Origin: Planctomycetota bacterium
GTDB taxonomy: Bacteria; Planctomycetota; Planctomycetia; Gemmatales; Gemmataceae
Reading direction: 5' to 3'
DNA length: 63,695 nucleotides
Assembly (NCBI GenBank): GCA_016195405.1
Contig: JACPZP010000063.1
Location: forward strand, 1 to 63,695
In this document: positions 8,227-17,784 of the stretch, piece after piece
Numbering within the stretch: the first letter of the stretch is position 1
Layout: each line of letters starts with the position of its first letter
Made by a program: the position numbers and the translations under genes
Notes under the pieces: model-generated
What the model was told of the DNA's origin: nothing
Database searches by the model: none
The model's input: only the letters and a program-made list of their open reading frames with translations

Positions 8227-10268
8227 TTGAGCACGACATCCGCGGCGACCGGCCCCTTGGCGGCCTCGACCTCTCCGGCCCTTCCTCCAACCATTAACCG
8301 CTTCGGTCCCCGGGGCCTTAATTACCTGCGGGCTTGGTTCGGCTTACCCTCCCAGCGCCGACTCGCGCGCGGAGCGGTTCAGATTCAGCCCGTCCGCTAC
8401 TGGGAAAAAGAATTCGGCCGGCTCTCCGACGCCGAGCTTCGCCAAAAAGCATTGCAATGCCGAGGGCGGGCGCGCGGCGGCGAGAATCTCGATCGCCTGC
8501 TTCCCGAGGTTTTCGGTCTCGCGGTGGTGGCGTCGTGGCGCGCCGTCGGATTGCGGCCTTACGACGTGCAAATCGCCGCCGGCGTCGTCCTCCACCAGGG
8601 CGCGATCGCGGAGGTCGCGACCGGCGAAGGCAAGACCTTAGTTGCCACGCTGCCGGCCGCTCTGAACGCGCTTCAAGGCAAAGGCGTCCACGTCACCACC
8701 GTCAACGATTATCTCGCCAAGCGCGACGCGGAATGGACCGGCCAAATCTACAAGGTGCTCGGCTTATCGGTCGGCTGTTTGCAAATGAAGATGAGCGACG
8801 AGGAACGCGCGGCGGCTTACAAGGCCGACATCACCTATGGCACCGCCTCGGAGTTCGGTTTCGATTTTCTGCGCGACCGTCTCAAGCAAAAGAGCGGCCC
8901 CACGCAAGCGGCGCCGTTCTGGGCGCCATGGGTCGGTGGCCCGCAGGCGGCCAAGCCGATGGACCCGCGCGTGCAACGGGACCATCATTACGCCCTGGTC
9001 GACGAGGCCGACAACATCTTCATCGACGAGGCGCGGACGCCCTTAATCATCGCCATGCCGAGCCGGCCCGCGACCGAGCCCGAGCAGGTCGTTTATAAGT
9101 GGTCCGACGCGCTCGCCAAAGAGATGGTCCGCGACCAGCACTTTTATCTCGACGAGAAGAAGCAGAAGGTGGAGCTGACCGAGTTGGGTCGGCAGGTGGT
9201 CCGCTACAGCAATCCACCGACGGGCAAGCACTCGCATGCCATGGACAAACTTCACGAGCACGTCGAGCGAGCGATTCATGCCAACCACCGTTTCCGCCGC
9301 GATCAACACTACATGATCGAAGACGTCAAAGTGGTGATTATCGACGAACCTACCAATCGTATTTCAAGCTGTACAAGAAGCTTTCGGGAATGAGCGGCAC
9401 GGCGGCCCAGAACTGGATGGAGCTGCGCCGAGTCTACAAGCTGCGCGTGGTGTGTGTACCGACCAACAAGCCGCCCCAACGCACTTACTTCCCCGACCGC
9501 GTGTTTCCCAACGAAGACGCCAAATTCGACGCCATCGTCGAAGAAGTGCGAAGGCTGCGCGAGGCGGGCCGCCCCGTGCTGATCGGCACCCGCTCCGTCG
9601 ACAAGTCCGAGAAGCTCAGCGAGCGCCTGCACGCCGCCGGCATTCACGATCATCAAGTCTTGAACGCCAAGCCCGGCAATAACGACCGCGAGGCCGACAT
9701 CGTCGCCCAGGCGGGCCGCGGCCTCACCGTGACCATCGCCACCAACATGGCCGGCCGCGGCACCGACATCCTCCTGGGCGGCAACCCGGAAACCCTGGCC
9801 TGGGCGAAGCTGAAAAAGCACTACGCCGCCCGCCCCGATGTGCCCCCCGAGATTTGGAAGCAAACCGTGGCCGAGATTGAAGCCCAGGAACGCATTCACG
9901 AACGCCACGTCGAAGTGGTCGAGGCGGGGGGCCTGCACGTCTTGGGCACGGAGCGCCACGAGGCCGCCCGCATCGACCGGCAGCTCATCGGCCGCGCCGC
10001 CCGTCAAGGCGACCCCGGCAGCTGTCAGTTCTTCATCTCGCTGGAGGACGAGTTGCTCGAAGGCCTCGGCCCGCGCCGGCAGGAGAGACTCCGGCGGCTG
10101 GGCCAAAAGGGCGGCGACGGCTCTTGGCAGAACTATTTCAAGTCCTTTCTCCGAGCGCAGGCCCGCGTCGAACGCCGCCATTACCGCCAGCGCCTCGATC
10201 TCATGATGTACGAGAAGCAGCGCCAGGAAGTCTTGAAAGACCTGGGCGCCGATCCGTATGTGGATTGA
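8227..10268 (+). pseudogene. short SecA paralogue broken by an out-of-frame deletion
   Basis: The first part (8227-9393, TTG start) encodes the SecA motor N-terminus. It has [20 protein letters not shown] (Walker A), [17 protein letters not shown], and [18 protein letters not shown] (Walker B region). It runs to VVIIDEP at about 9346, where the expected roughly 50 residues from FTGR to the segment before TYQSYF are missing. The sequence then resumes one frame over as [19 protein letters not shown] and continues to 10268 with NBD2 motifs (IATNMAGRGTDILLGG and LIGRAARQGDPGS). Even intact, the protein would stop soon after NBD2, without the wing/scaffold end and zinc tail of housekeeping SecA. 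It therefore looks like the shorter SecA paralogue seen in planctomycetes rather than the essential translocase. The break may be a real pseudogene or an assembly fault. Confidence 0.8.
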
Positions 10269-10302
10269 GCCGATTCGTAGGACGGATTTCAACTCCGTCC
10301 CA

Positions 10303-10611
10303 CTACGCGGGCACGACCACGATGTCGAGGCATTTTGGATCGGGCGACTCGCTCAACCGGGTTTCGGCCACGCGCTCGCCGCTGCCGTTGTAAAAGAGGA
10401 TGCGATTCTCCTCGCCGGCCCACACGGCGAAGTTCTTTAAGAGCCGCGGTCCTTGTGCTTCGAAAAAGAGGCCGCAGGGTCGGCCGCGGCGCGTGATCAG
10501 GCTTTCTTGAAGAGGTGTTTGGTTAGGATCGAGGCGATCGGTTTCGCAAAGTTTACTAAGAACATGGGTCTTTAGTTCCTCCAGCGTGGACAAGCAAAGA
10601 ATGCCGTGCAT
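10303..10611 (-). CDS. small conserved hypothetical protein
   Basis: The likely start is the ATG at 10611 (MHGILCLSTLEELKTHVLSKL), giving 102 residues; the open frame further upstream runs through a palindromic repeat and is not coding-like. The protein has no signal peptide or membrane segment. Recognisable features are an N-terminal helix, an ITRRGRPCGLFFEAQGPRLLKNFAVWAGEENRIL-type beta-rich core and an acidic-polar end. I do not recognise a family with an assigned function. It sits tail-to-tail with the broken secA-like gene. Confidence 0.6.
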   Translation of the reverse strand: MHGILCLSTLEELKTHVLSKLCETDRLDPNQTPLQESLITRRGRPCGLFFEAQGPRLLKNFAVWAGEENRILFYNGSGERVAETRLSESPDPKCLDIVVVPA

Positions 10612-10647
10612 ACGCGGGTGTAACCTCCAAGAATTGTATGGCGTGCC

Positions 10648-10732
10648 GGCAAGCAGGCTGGCGCGCCGGGAGCGTAAGCGACCGGAGTCCCGCTTGCCAT
10701 TTGTGAGGATCAGGCAAGCGAGACCGCTTGCC
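10648..10732. repeat. intergenic palindromic repeat (GCAAGC / CGGGAGCG type)
   Basis: GGCAAGC at 10648-10654 is inverted as GCTTGCC at 10692-10698, and a second palindrome (eight-base arms around AGAC) occupies 10713-10732. The interior contains CGCGCCGGGAGCGTAAGCGACCGGAG, the same core found in the palindromes at 42318-42391 and 61855-61934. It belongs to a dispersed family. Confidence 0.65.
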
Positions 10733-10810
10733 TTACGGGGGATGTTATCGGCTCTTGGGAGAGCTGGATAAAGAAGGGAAATCGCCGGGAAAAATGATTC
10801 AAGGACAGAT

Positions 10811-11281
10811 TTACCACTTGCGCAGTTGGCGCAGAACTTCATAGAGCGCGATGCCGGCGGCCGTGGCGAGATTGAGGCTGCGCACGCGCCCAGCCGGCAT
10901 TGGAATCGTCAAAGCTCTTGTGCCGCAACGTTCGAGCATTTCGGCCGGCAAGCCGTGCGACTCACTGCCAAACATGAGACAATCGCCCTCCCGAAAAACC
11001 ATTTCGGTGAAAGGCCGCGTCGCCTTCGCACTGAAACAGAAAATGCGTTCAAGAGAACCACCCGCTTCGAGCCACGCTTTTTCGAACGACGTCGATGACG
11101 CATAACGATGCAGCTCGACCGCTTCCCAGTAGTCGAGGCCCGCGCGGCGCAAGGAACGCGCATCGAGGCGAAACCCGAGCCGGCCGACAAGGTGCAACGG
11201 CGCACCGGTGGCCGCGCAGAGCCGGGCGATGTTGCCGGTGTTGGGTGGTATCTCCGGTTCCCAGAGTGCAATGTGGACCAT
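10811..11281 (-). CDS. trmL: tRNA (cytidine/uridine(34)-2'-O)-methyltransferase
   Basis: TrmL is a SPOUT methyltransferase that 2'-O-methylates the wobble base of certain leucine tRNAs with SAM. The protein, 156 residues from the ATG at 11281 (MVHIALWEPEIPPNTGNIARLCAATG), shows all three family motifs. These are the N-terminal NTGNIARLCAATG, FGSESHGLPAEML in the middle, and IPMPAGRVRSLNLATAAGIALYE, which forms the knotted SAM site. Length is normal. The open frame upstream of 11281 is not conserved-looking. A tRNA-Leu(CAG), a possible relative of the usual substrates, is encoded at 42.4 kb. Confidence 0.92.
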   Translation of the reverse strand: MVHIALWEPEIPPNTGNIARLCAATGAPLHLVGRLGFRLDARSLRRAGLDYWEAVELHRYASSTSFEKAWLEAGGSLERIFCFSAKATRPFTEMVFREGDCLMFGSESHGLPAEMLERCGTRALTIPMPAGRVRSLNLATAAGIALYEVLRQLRKW

Positions 11282-11578
11282 GTGTAGATGCCGTACTATG
11301 CGCAAATTGCAAATTGGAAGAAATGCCCTTCCCTTCCATTTGCAATGGGTAATTGTCAATTGCTAATTGTCAATTTACATCGCATTGTAGCGGTTTTGCC
11401 AAAGACGCCGGTAATCCCGAGTGCGCGTTAACCGTTCACGGTAATTCCACGGCCAATCGCCAAATGTCTCTCCTCAAGTTGCCGACCTCTTTTGTAGGAT
11501 GCGCAGGATTACGCGCTCACAGGTCACCCGTCTCGGCGTGATTCGGCGCATGGGATTCACCTCGGAGCTGACACCATC

Positions 11579-13819
11579 ATGGCGCATCGCCGTTCGGCGC
11601 GCCTCGACCTCGTGGCCCTGGGCTTATTCGTAGCCGGCCTGGTCGTCGCCGTCGCCGTCTTCAGCCACTTGCCCGGCGCCCTGTCGGCGGACCAAAACCT
11701 GCTCGGGCCGATCGGGGACCAACTCGCCGGCGCGGTCGAGCGAGCCTTGGGCAGCACCGTCTATCTTGTCTTGGCGATCTGGTTCCTTCTTGTGATTTTG
11801 CTGTTTTTGCGCAAGAGCTGGTTCACTTGGTCGCGCCGAGTTGCTGGCTGGCTCCTCTTGCTGCCGTGTGCCGCTATCGCGGCACATATATCCGCTGATT
11901 CTCTCGGCCGCGATTTCTTCGGCGGCCAACGCCTTCTCAGCGGCGGCGCGCTCGGCGCCTGGTTGAATTCGTCCATGGAGGAATCCCTCACCACCCTCGG
12001 CAAGATCACTTTCGGCGGCGGCGCCTTTGTCCTCGGCCTTGTTTTGGCGCTCGATTTTCTCGTAATAGCCTGCTTGCGTGCGGTCGGAAACATCGTCGCC
12101 GGCTTGGGACATGCAATTGCGACGTATTGGGCACGCTACCGAAAGTGGCGGCGTTCACCCGTGGCCGCAAAACCGCGACGCAAGCCGAATAACCTCGGTG
12201 ACATCCCGATTCGTCATCCCGCGGCGACCGCGAGCGAACCGCTGGACGCGCGGCCTGCGGAACCGGGACCGGTCTTGTTGCCGATCATCCGCACACCGCA
12301 CACGCAGGCCGAGGAAGAACCGACGTTTGACGACTACGAGCTGCCGCCGATTTCGCTCCTCGAAGACCCCGAGCCGTTCCCTTACCAGCTTCACGAGCAG
12401 CGGCTGCGCGACACGGCGGCGCTTCTGGAACAGACATTCAAGGACTTCGAGCTGAACGTCCGCGTCGTCGGCATCAATACGGGGCCGGTCATCACGCAAT
12501 ACGAGATCGCGCTGGAAACCGGCATGCGCCTCAACAAAGTCACGGCGCTCGCCGACGACCTCGCCCTGAACCTGCGCGTACCGAGCGTCCGCGTAGTCGC
12601 CCCGCTGCCCGGAAAGAACACCGTGGGCATCGAAGTTCCCAACGAGCATCGAGCCGTCGTCAACCTGAAGGAAGTCATGCTGGCGGCTGGCAAGAAGATT
12701 TCCAAGTGCAAGGTTCCGCTTTTCCTCGGCAAGGATACCGAGGGCCGTTCGCTGGTCTACGATTTGGCGGAAATGCCGCACCTTTTGATCGCCGGCCGCA
12801 CCGGCACGGGCAAATCGGTCTGCCTAAACGCCATCATCATCAGCATTCTCATGACCCGCCGGCCTGACGAGACCAAGTTGATCATGATCGATCCGAAGAA
12901 GACGGAGCTGAGTGAATACGGCAAGATTCCGCATCTGATGCACCCCGTCGTCAAAGATGAAAAAAAGGCCGAGGCGATCCTGGCGTGGGCGGTGGACAAG
13001 ATGGAGGAGCGCTACGATCTCTTGAGCCGGGCCCGCGTCCGCAACATCGCCGGCTACAACGAGCTGTCGCTGGAGGAACTCCATCGCCGCGTGCAGCCGG
13101 ATGAGGACGAGATTAAGCAGATCCCGGAAAAGATGCCCTACATCGTCATCGTGGTGGATGAGGTCGGCGACTTGATTATGATGATGAAGCGCGAAGTGGA
13201 AACCCACATCATCCGCCTGGCCCAGAAATCACGGGCCGCCGGCATCCATTTGGTGCTGGCGACGCAGAAGCCGACCGTCGACATCATCACCGGCCTCATC
13301 AAGTCGAATCTGCCCGCCCGCATTTGCTTCCAGGTTTCGAGCCGCTCCGACAGCCGGGTCGTGCTCGATGAAATGGGCGCCGAAAAGCTGCTCGGCAAGG
13401 GCGACCTCCTGTTCCTGCAACCGGGCACTAGCACGATCATCCGCGCCCAGGGCACGTATGCCAGCGACAACGAGATTTCCAAGGTCGTCGGCCATTTGGA
13501 GTGCGACAAGCCGTGCTATGCCGCCGAACTGATCCAACTTAAGGCCTCGAGCGAAGACGGACAGGGCTTGGACAACCTTAAGGAACGCGATCCCCTGTAT
13601 GAACAAGCCATCGAGATCGTCGTCCGCGAAGGCCGGGGAAGCGTCTCCCTGTTGCAGCGGGCGCTCGGCATCGGTTACGGCCGGGCGGCGCGGCTCATCG
13701 ACTTCATGGCCGAGGACGGCATCGTCGGCGCCTATAACGGCAGCAACGCCCGCGAGGTCCTGTTCACGCCCGAAGAATGGCAACAGATGAAAGGCGGCGC
13801 CGAAGCAGCGCGGGCGTGA
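11579..13819 (+). CDS. ftsK: DNA translocase FtsK/SpoIIIE
   Basis: FtsK pumps chromosomal DNA during division. The 746-residue protein has about four N-terminal membrane segments (within residues 13-180) and a short Pro/Ala-rich linker. The alpha-beta-gamma motor carries Walker A AGRTGTGKSVCLNAI (about residues 406-420), Walker B YIVIVVDEVGDLIMMM and ATQKPTVDIITGLIKSN. The C-terminal gamma winged helix is present (DPLYEQAIEIVVREGRGSVSLLQRALGIGYGRAARLID). It is a compact FtsK with a much shorter linker than the E. coli protein. The start ATG at 11579 follows a short leader without a strong ribosome site. It is monocistronic as far as can be seen. Confidence 0.94.
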   Translation: MAHRRSARLDLVALGLFVAGLVVAVAVFSHLPGALSADQNLLGPIGDQLAGAVERALGSTVYLVLAIWFLLVILLFLRKSWFTWSRRVAGWLLLLPCAAIAAHISADSLGRDFFGGQRLLSGGALGAWLNSSMEESLTTLGKITFGGGAFVLGLVLALDFLVIACLRAVGNIVAGLGHAIATYWARYRKWRRSPVAAKPRRKPNNLGDIPIRHPAATASEPLDARPAEPGPVLLPIIRTPHTQAEEEPTFDDYELPPISLLEDPEPFPYQLHEQRLRDTAALLEQTFKDFELNVRVVGINTGPVITQYEIALETGMRLNKVTALADDLALNLRVPSVRVVAPLPGKNTVGIEVPNEHRAVVNLKEVMLAAGKKISKCKVPLFLGKDTEGRSLVYDLAEMPHLLIAGRTGTGKSVCLNAIIISILMTRRPDETKLIMIDPKKTELSEYGKIPHLMHPVVKDEKKAEAILAWAVDKMEERYDLLSRARVRNIAGYNELSLEELHRRVQPDEDEIKQIPEKMPYIVIVVDEVGDLIMMMKREVETHIIRLAQKSRAAGIHLVLATQKPTVDIITGLIKSNLPARICFQVSSRSDSRVVLDEMGAEKLLGKGDLLFLQPGTSTIIRAQGTYASDNEISKVVGHLECDKPCYAAELIQLKASSEDGQGLDNLKERDPLYEQAIEIVVREGRGSVSLLQRALGIGYGRAARLIDFMAEDGIVGAYNGSNAREVLFTPEEWQQMKGGAEAARA

Positions 13820-13953
13820 ACTCAAGCTCGCCAAACTTCCCATCTTCCTTAATTGTCTGTCACGTTGTCGCATCGAGCGCGAATTCTTCGCCGTCGCTAA
13901 CCTCTACAACCGATATAACCGCTACGGTCACTTCCGAGAAATGAGGGCGAACC

Positions 13954-15657
13954 ATGCGTGCGCGCCGGTGGGCTTGGTCCATGCTTTTGTTCGTGTTGGC
14001 GGGCTGCCGGCAAGTGTGCATCTATGACATCGATGCGACCTTGTGCGGCCGCGCGGATCGGCCGGTGGACCTAGGACCCGAAGCGCGTGCCGAGTTGGGC
14101 GGCCCCGTGCAGTCCAAGGATGCGGCGCGGGCGGACCTGCTGCCCGTGTCGGCTCAGGACAAGGACAAGCAGCCCAAGTCGCTCTTGGAACGGCTCGAGT
14201 ATCCGGAAGCGCTTCCGGGCGGCAAGGTTCCGCCGATCAAGCTGCCGCCGCCTGGCTCGCCCAAGAAGGAGATTGATGCGGCCTATCAGAAGTATTTCCC
14301 GTCGCTTCCCGAACTGGCGCCCCTTCCTGCCGGAGCGCCGGGACCGTTCGGGCATCCGCTCACTCTGGCGGAGCTGCAGAAGCTGGCTCTCACCAACAGT
14401 CCGGTACTCAAGCAGGCGATTGCCGATGTCGAGGCGGCGCGCGGCGCGATGATCCAGGCGGGACTGCACCCCAATCCAACCGTCGGCTACGAAGGCGACA
14501 ACATGAACCAGGGCCACACCTCGGGAACCCAGGGCGGCTTCGTCGATCAGGTCGTTAAGACCGCGAACAAGCTCGGCCTGGCCCGCGCGGCCGGCGAGCG
14601 CGACGTTCGCATCGCGGAGTTGAAGCTGCGGGCCGCCGAGTCGGACGTGCAGACGCAAGTTCGGTCCAATTACTTCGGGATCCTGTCCGCCCGCAAGAAC
14701 CTCGAAGTTAACCGCGGCCTCGCCCACGTTACCGATGAGATCTACAAGGTCTTGGTCCTTCAACTTCAGGCGGGCGAAGTGGCGACCTACGAGCCAATGC
14801 AAGTCCGCGTGCTCGCCTTGCAAGCGCGCGGCTTTTCCATCCAAGCCCACAACCGTTACCTCTCGGCTTGGAAGCAGCTTGCCGCGGCCACGGGTCTGCC
14901 GGGAATGCCACTCACCGACGTCGCCGGCCGGATCGACGCGTCCATACCGCATTTCGAGTATGACTCTTTCCTGGCAAAGGTGCTGTCCGGACACACCGAC
15001 GTGGCTTCCGCCCAGACGGCGATCGACAAGTCGCGGCTCCTATTGCGGCTGGCCCAGGTGCAGCCGATTCCGGACGTCGATGTTCGCGTTGCCATCCAGC
15101 ACGACACCACGAACACGCCGCACGCAGTCCAAGCGGGCGTGCAAATCGGCGTCGCCCTGCCGGTGTGGGACCGCAACCAGGGCAACATCCAACAGGCGCT
15201 GGCGAATCTGCGGAGGGCCATGGACGAGAGCCACCGCGTCCGCGCCACTCTGACGAGCAAAGCAGCCGACGCTTTCGAGCGCTACGACAACAACCGCAAG
15301 CTTCTGGAGCTGTACCGCACGCAGATGTTGCCCAGCCAAGTGCAGGCGTTCCGCGGCGCCGTCGCCCGCCACGCCCGCGCCGGCGAAAAAGGCGGCGTCA
15401 GCTACAACGATCTGGTGACCGCTGAGCAGACGCTGGTCACGCTGCTGACGAGCTATCTAGGGACTTTGAAAGACCAGTGGGACGCGGTGGTGGACATCGC
15501 CAACCTACTTCAGACCAACGATATCTTTCAGACCGGCGAAGGCGAACCGGTGGCGCCGGTGCCCAATTTGCACGAGCTCTGCCCTGTCGGCGCCGATTCG
15601 CCGTGCAGTCCGCTGCAAGGACCCGAATTGCGCCGCGCCGACGGAAGATGGAACTGA
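13954..15657 (+). CDS. TolC-family outer membrane efflux lipoprotein
   Basis: The 567-residue protein begins MRARRWAWSMLLFVLAGC, a lipoprotein signal with the lipobox Cys at residue 18. A Pro-rich region follows, then two long helical OEP repeats (LTLAELQKLALTNSPVLKQAIADVEAARGAM and a second starting near TDVASAQTAIDKSRLLL). The NPTVGYEGDN and ALPVWDRNQGNIQQALANL segments are standard for the outer-membrane channel of tripartite exporters and heavy-metal efflux systems. No inner-membrane partner lies next to it; the exporter operon at 45-49 kb could be one but is far away. RBS is GAGGGCGAACC before the ATG. Confidence 0.88.
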   Translation: MRARRWAWSMLLFVLAGCRQVCIYDIDATLCGRADRPVDLGPEARAELGGPVQSKDAARADLLPVSAQDKDKQPKSLLERLEYPEALPGGKVPPIKLPPPGSPKKEIDAAYQKYFPSLPELAPLPAGAPGPFGHPLTLAELQKLALTNSPVLKQAIADVEAARGAMIQAGLHPNPTVGYEGDNMNQGHTSGTQGGFVDQVVKTANKLGLARAAGERDVRIAELKLRAAESDVQTQVRSNYFGILSARKNLEVNRGLAHVTDEIYKVLVLQLQAGEVATYEPMQVRVLALQARGFSIQAHNRYLSAWKQLAAATGLPGMPLTDVAGRIDASIPHFEYDSFLAKVLSGHTDVASAQTAIDKSRLLLRLAQVQPIPDVDVRVAIQHDTTNTPHAVQAGVQIGVALPVWDRNQGNIQQALANLRRAMDESHRVRATLTSKAADAFERYDNNRKLLELYRTQMLPSQVQAFRGAVARHARAGEKGGVSYNDLVTAEQTLVTLLTSYLGTLKDQWDAVVDIANLLQTNDIFQTGEGEPVAPVPNLHELCPVGADSPCSPLQGPELRRADGRWN

Positions 15658-15678
15658 GCCCTAGCCTGAGCTTCGCGC

Positions 15679-16980
15679 TCAATTTAGTTTTTTCACCAGC
15701 ACCTGCGATTTTCTTCCGCTGTTCTCGTATCTTTGGCGCCGCTCAACCGGCAGGTCGTCCGGAGTGCCCAGGCGAAAACCGCCTTTTTGCACGAAGTAGT
15801 TGACGGCCTGCGTCGATAGGCAGAACAACTCCAGGGCGCCGGCGGCGCGGGCTTGGTCTTCCAAGAAGGACATCATGCGTAAGCCGATACCCTGGTTCTC
15901 GTATTTGGCGGTCACACACACGCAGGCCATTTCGGCCTTCTTCGCTTCGGGGTAGTCGTGCAGGGCGGCGCAGCCGGCCAGGCTGCCGTCGACTTCAAAG
16001 ACGTAGAAATCACCGATGCGGCGCTCGATTTCGGCCAGGGCACGCGGCAATAATTCGTCGCTCTCCATTCCGGTCCGGATCAAGGCATAGATGGCTCGGG
16101 CATCCTTTTTGCGCGCACGGCGGATCGCCTGATACTCGTTGGCGTGGATCAGCGTGCCGATGCCTTCGTTGGAAAACACTTCGCCGAGCAAACCCTCTTC
16201 CACTTGACCGTCGATGATGTGCACGCGCGGCACGCCTTCTTGGGCCGCTTTGACGGCATAGGTCAGTTTTGAAACGCTGGCCGGCGACAGTTCCGCGCGC
16301 TGCTTTTTCAGGACCAGTTCCGCCTCGGCGACGTTGAGCTGCCGCAGCAACTCGCCTTCGGACCGATCGGCGCGCAGCAGCGTGATGCCAGGAAATTCCG
16401 TCAAATAGATCAACTTGACAGCCTGGAGCGAACGCGCCACTTCGACGGCAACGGCGTCGGAGTTAAGCCGAAAAGTGCTGCCTTCGCCGTCGCAGCCCAA
16501 GGGAGGAATGACCGGGATGATGTCGTTGTCCAGAAGTGCCCGCAAGAACGGCGTATCGACGCGCTCAACGCGGCCGGTGAACTGATGATCGACTCCCTGC
16601 AAGATTCCGGCGGGGTGGGCGACGAGGGCGTTGCCGCAGGCCCCGCGAAGGTCATGGGCCGACAGCCCTTCGAGGATTTCATGGCTGACGCGGTTGGCGG
16701 CGTTGAGGGAGAGTTGCAGCGTAGCGGCGTCGGTGATGCCGGTGCCGTCGAAATTGGAGGGAATCTGCCCGGTTTGCTCGGCCAGCTTGCGGATTTGCAG
16801 GCCGGCGCCGTGCACGAGGGCCACGCCGATGCGCAGGCTTCGCAAGAGGGCGACGTCGAGCAGCAGGTTGCGGAAGTTCTCGCATTCGACGATGCCGCCG
16901 TCCATCGCAATGACGAAGATGCGGTCGCGATACTGCGGCACGTAACGCAGCATTTCACGCAGGTCAGCTAATCGGAACAT
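15679..16980 (-). CDS. argA: amino-acid N-acetyltransferase (N-acetylglutamate synthase)
   Basis: This enzyme makes N-acetylglutamate, the first step of arginine synthesis. The N-terminal two thirds is an acetylglutamate-kinase-like domain (FVIAMDGGIVECENFRNLL, LVHGAGLQIRKLAEQTG, IPVIPPLGCDGEG). The C-terminal third is a GNAT acetyltransferase domain (IRRARKKDARAIYALIR, then VCVTAKYENQGIGLRMMSFLEDQARAAG for acetyl-CoA binding). This domain order defines ArgA-type synthases. The start is taken at the ATG 16980 (MFRLADLREML), giving 433 residues; the frame is open to 17055. It is divergent from the DUF47 gene. Confidence 0.88.
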   Translation of the reverse strand: MFRLADLREMLRYVPQYRDRIFVIAMDGGIVECENFRNLLLDVALLRSLRIGVALVHGAGLQIRKLAEQTGQIPSNFDGTGITDAATLQLSLNAANRVSHEILEGLSAHDLRGACGNALVAHPAGILQGVDHQFTGRVERVDTPFLRALLDNDIIPVIPPLGCDGEGSTFRLNSDAVAVEVARSLQAVKLIYLTEFPGITLLRADRSEGELLRQLNVAEAELVLKKQRAELSPASVSKLTYAVKAAQEGVPRVHIIDGQVEEGLLGEVFSNEGIGTLIHANEYQAIRRARKKDARAIYALIRTGMESDELLPRALAEIERRIGDFYVFEVDGSLAGCAALHDYPEAKKAEMACVCVTAKYENQGIGLRMMSFLEDQARAAGALELFCLSTQAVNYFVQKGGFRLGTPDDLPVERRQRYENSGRKSQVLVKKLN

Positions 16981-17138
16981 GCTTCCAATATAGATGTCCC
17001 GCCGCGGCGTGAGAAGCGACTTGTATGTAACGAATTCATAGAAAAAGAATGACAATATCGTGAAGATCGATTGAAGGATTCGTGAACTCGCCGCCTTGCG
17101 GGCCTTGTTCGCAGGCTCGCTTACGGAGATCGCTCGTC

Positions 17139-17768
17139 ATGCGCTTCAGCCTGATTCCTCGCGAGATGCGTTTTTTCGACATGTTCGACGAGGCTGCCGC
17201 CGTGCTCATGCGGGCCGCCGACAAGTTTCTCGACATGCTCACCAACTTCGACAACCTGTCGGCCCGAGGCGTCGAGCTTAAGAAAGAGGAAGACGCCTGC
17301 GACCGCATCATCGAGCGTATCATCAAGGCGCTCGACCGCAGCTTCATCACGCCTTTTGACCGCGAGGACATCCACACGCTCGCCACCTCCCTCGACGACA
17401 TTATGGACAACATGGAGGAGACGTCGCATCGCTTCGCGGTATTCCGCATCGAAAAGCCGACGCCTGCCGCGGTGGAGTTGGGCCGGATCGTCCGCGAGTG
17501 CTGCGTTCACCTCGATCAGGCCCTGCGCCTATGCCGGAACTTGAAGAAGCCCGAGGAGATCCAGGCCCACCTGCTTGAGATTGGCAAGCTCGAGAACTTG
17601 GCCGACCGCGTCTACCGCGAGAATGACGCCGCCCTGTTCTCCAACGGCCCCGGCGACATCCTCATGCTCATCAAATGGCGCGAATTGTACGCCTGGCTCG
17701 AAGAAACGGTTGACGCCTGTAAAGACGTGGCCCAGGTCATCTCCGAGATTGTGATCAAAGGGACTTGA
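17139..17768 (+). CDS. DUF47 / PhoU-like accessory protein of Pit transporter
   Basis: The ATG at 17139 (MRFSLIPREMRFFDMFDEAA) is preceded by GGAG and gives 209 residues; an in-frame ATG at 17082 is less likely. The sequence is all-helical with the DUF47 hallmarks: FFDMFDEAAAVL, LKKEEDACDRIIERIIKALDRSFITPFDREDIHTLA and DDIMDNMEETSHR. The EDACD and DREDI segments are the metal-binding acidic motifs of PhoU-like proteins. It is 16 bases from the start of the Pit permease gene, so it is cotranscribed and most likely controls phosphate (or metal-phosphate) flux through it. Confidence 0.9.
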   Translation: MRFSLIPREMRFFDMFDEAAAVLMRAADKFLDMLTNFDNLSARGVELKKEEDACDRIIERIIKALDRSFITPFDREDIHTLATSLDDIMDNMEETSHRFAVFRIEKPTPAAVELGRIVRECCVHLDQALRLCRNLKKPEEIQAHLLEIGKLENLADRVYRENDAALFSNGPGDILMLIKWRELYAWLEETVDACKDVAQVISEIVIKGT

Positions 17769-17784
17769 CCGAGGGAACCTGAGC

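Noticed and set aside
8227..10268. Two separate SecA-like genes
   Set aside because: The two ORFs are consecutive parts of one SecA with a missing segment at the junction; the second has no start at the point where homology begins.
9309..10292. 327-residue minus-strand ORF opposite the secA-like gene
   Set aside because: The plus strand encodes recognisable SecA motifs; the antisense translation has no domain and a biased composition.
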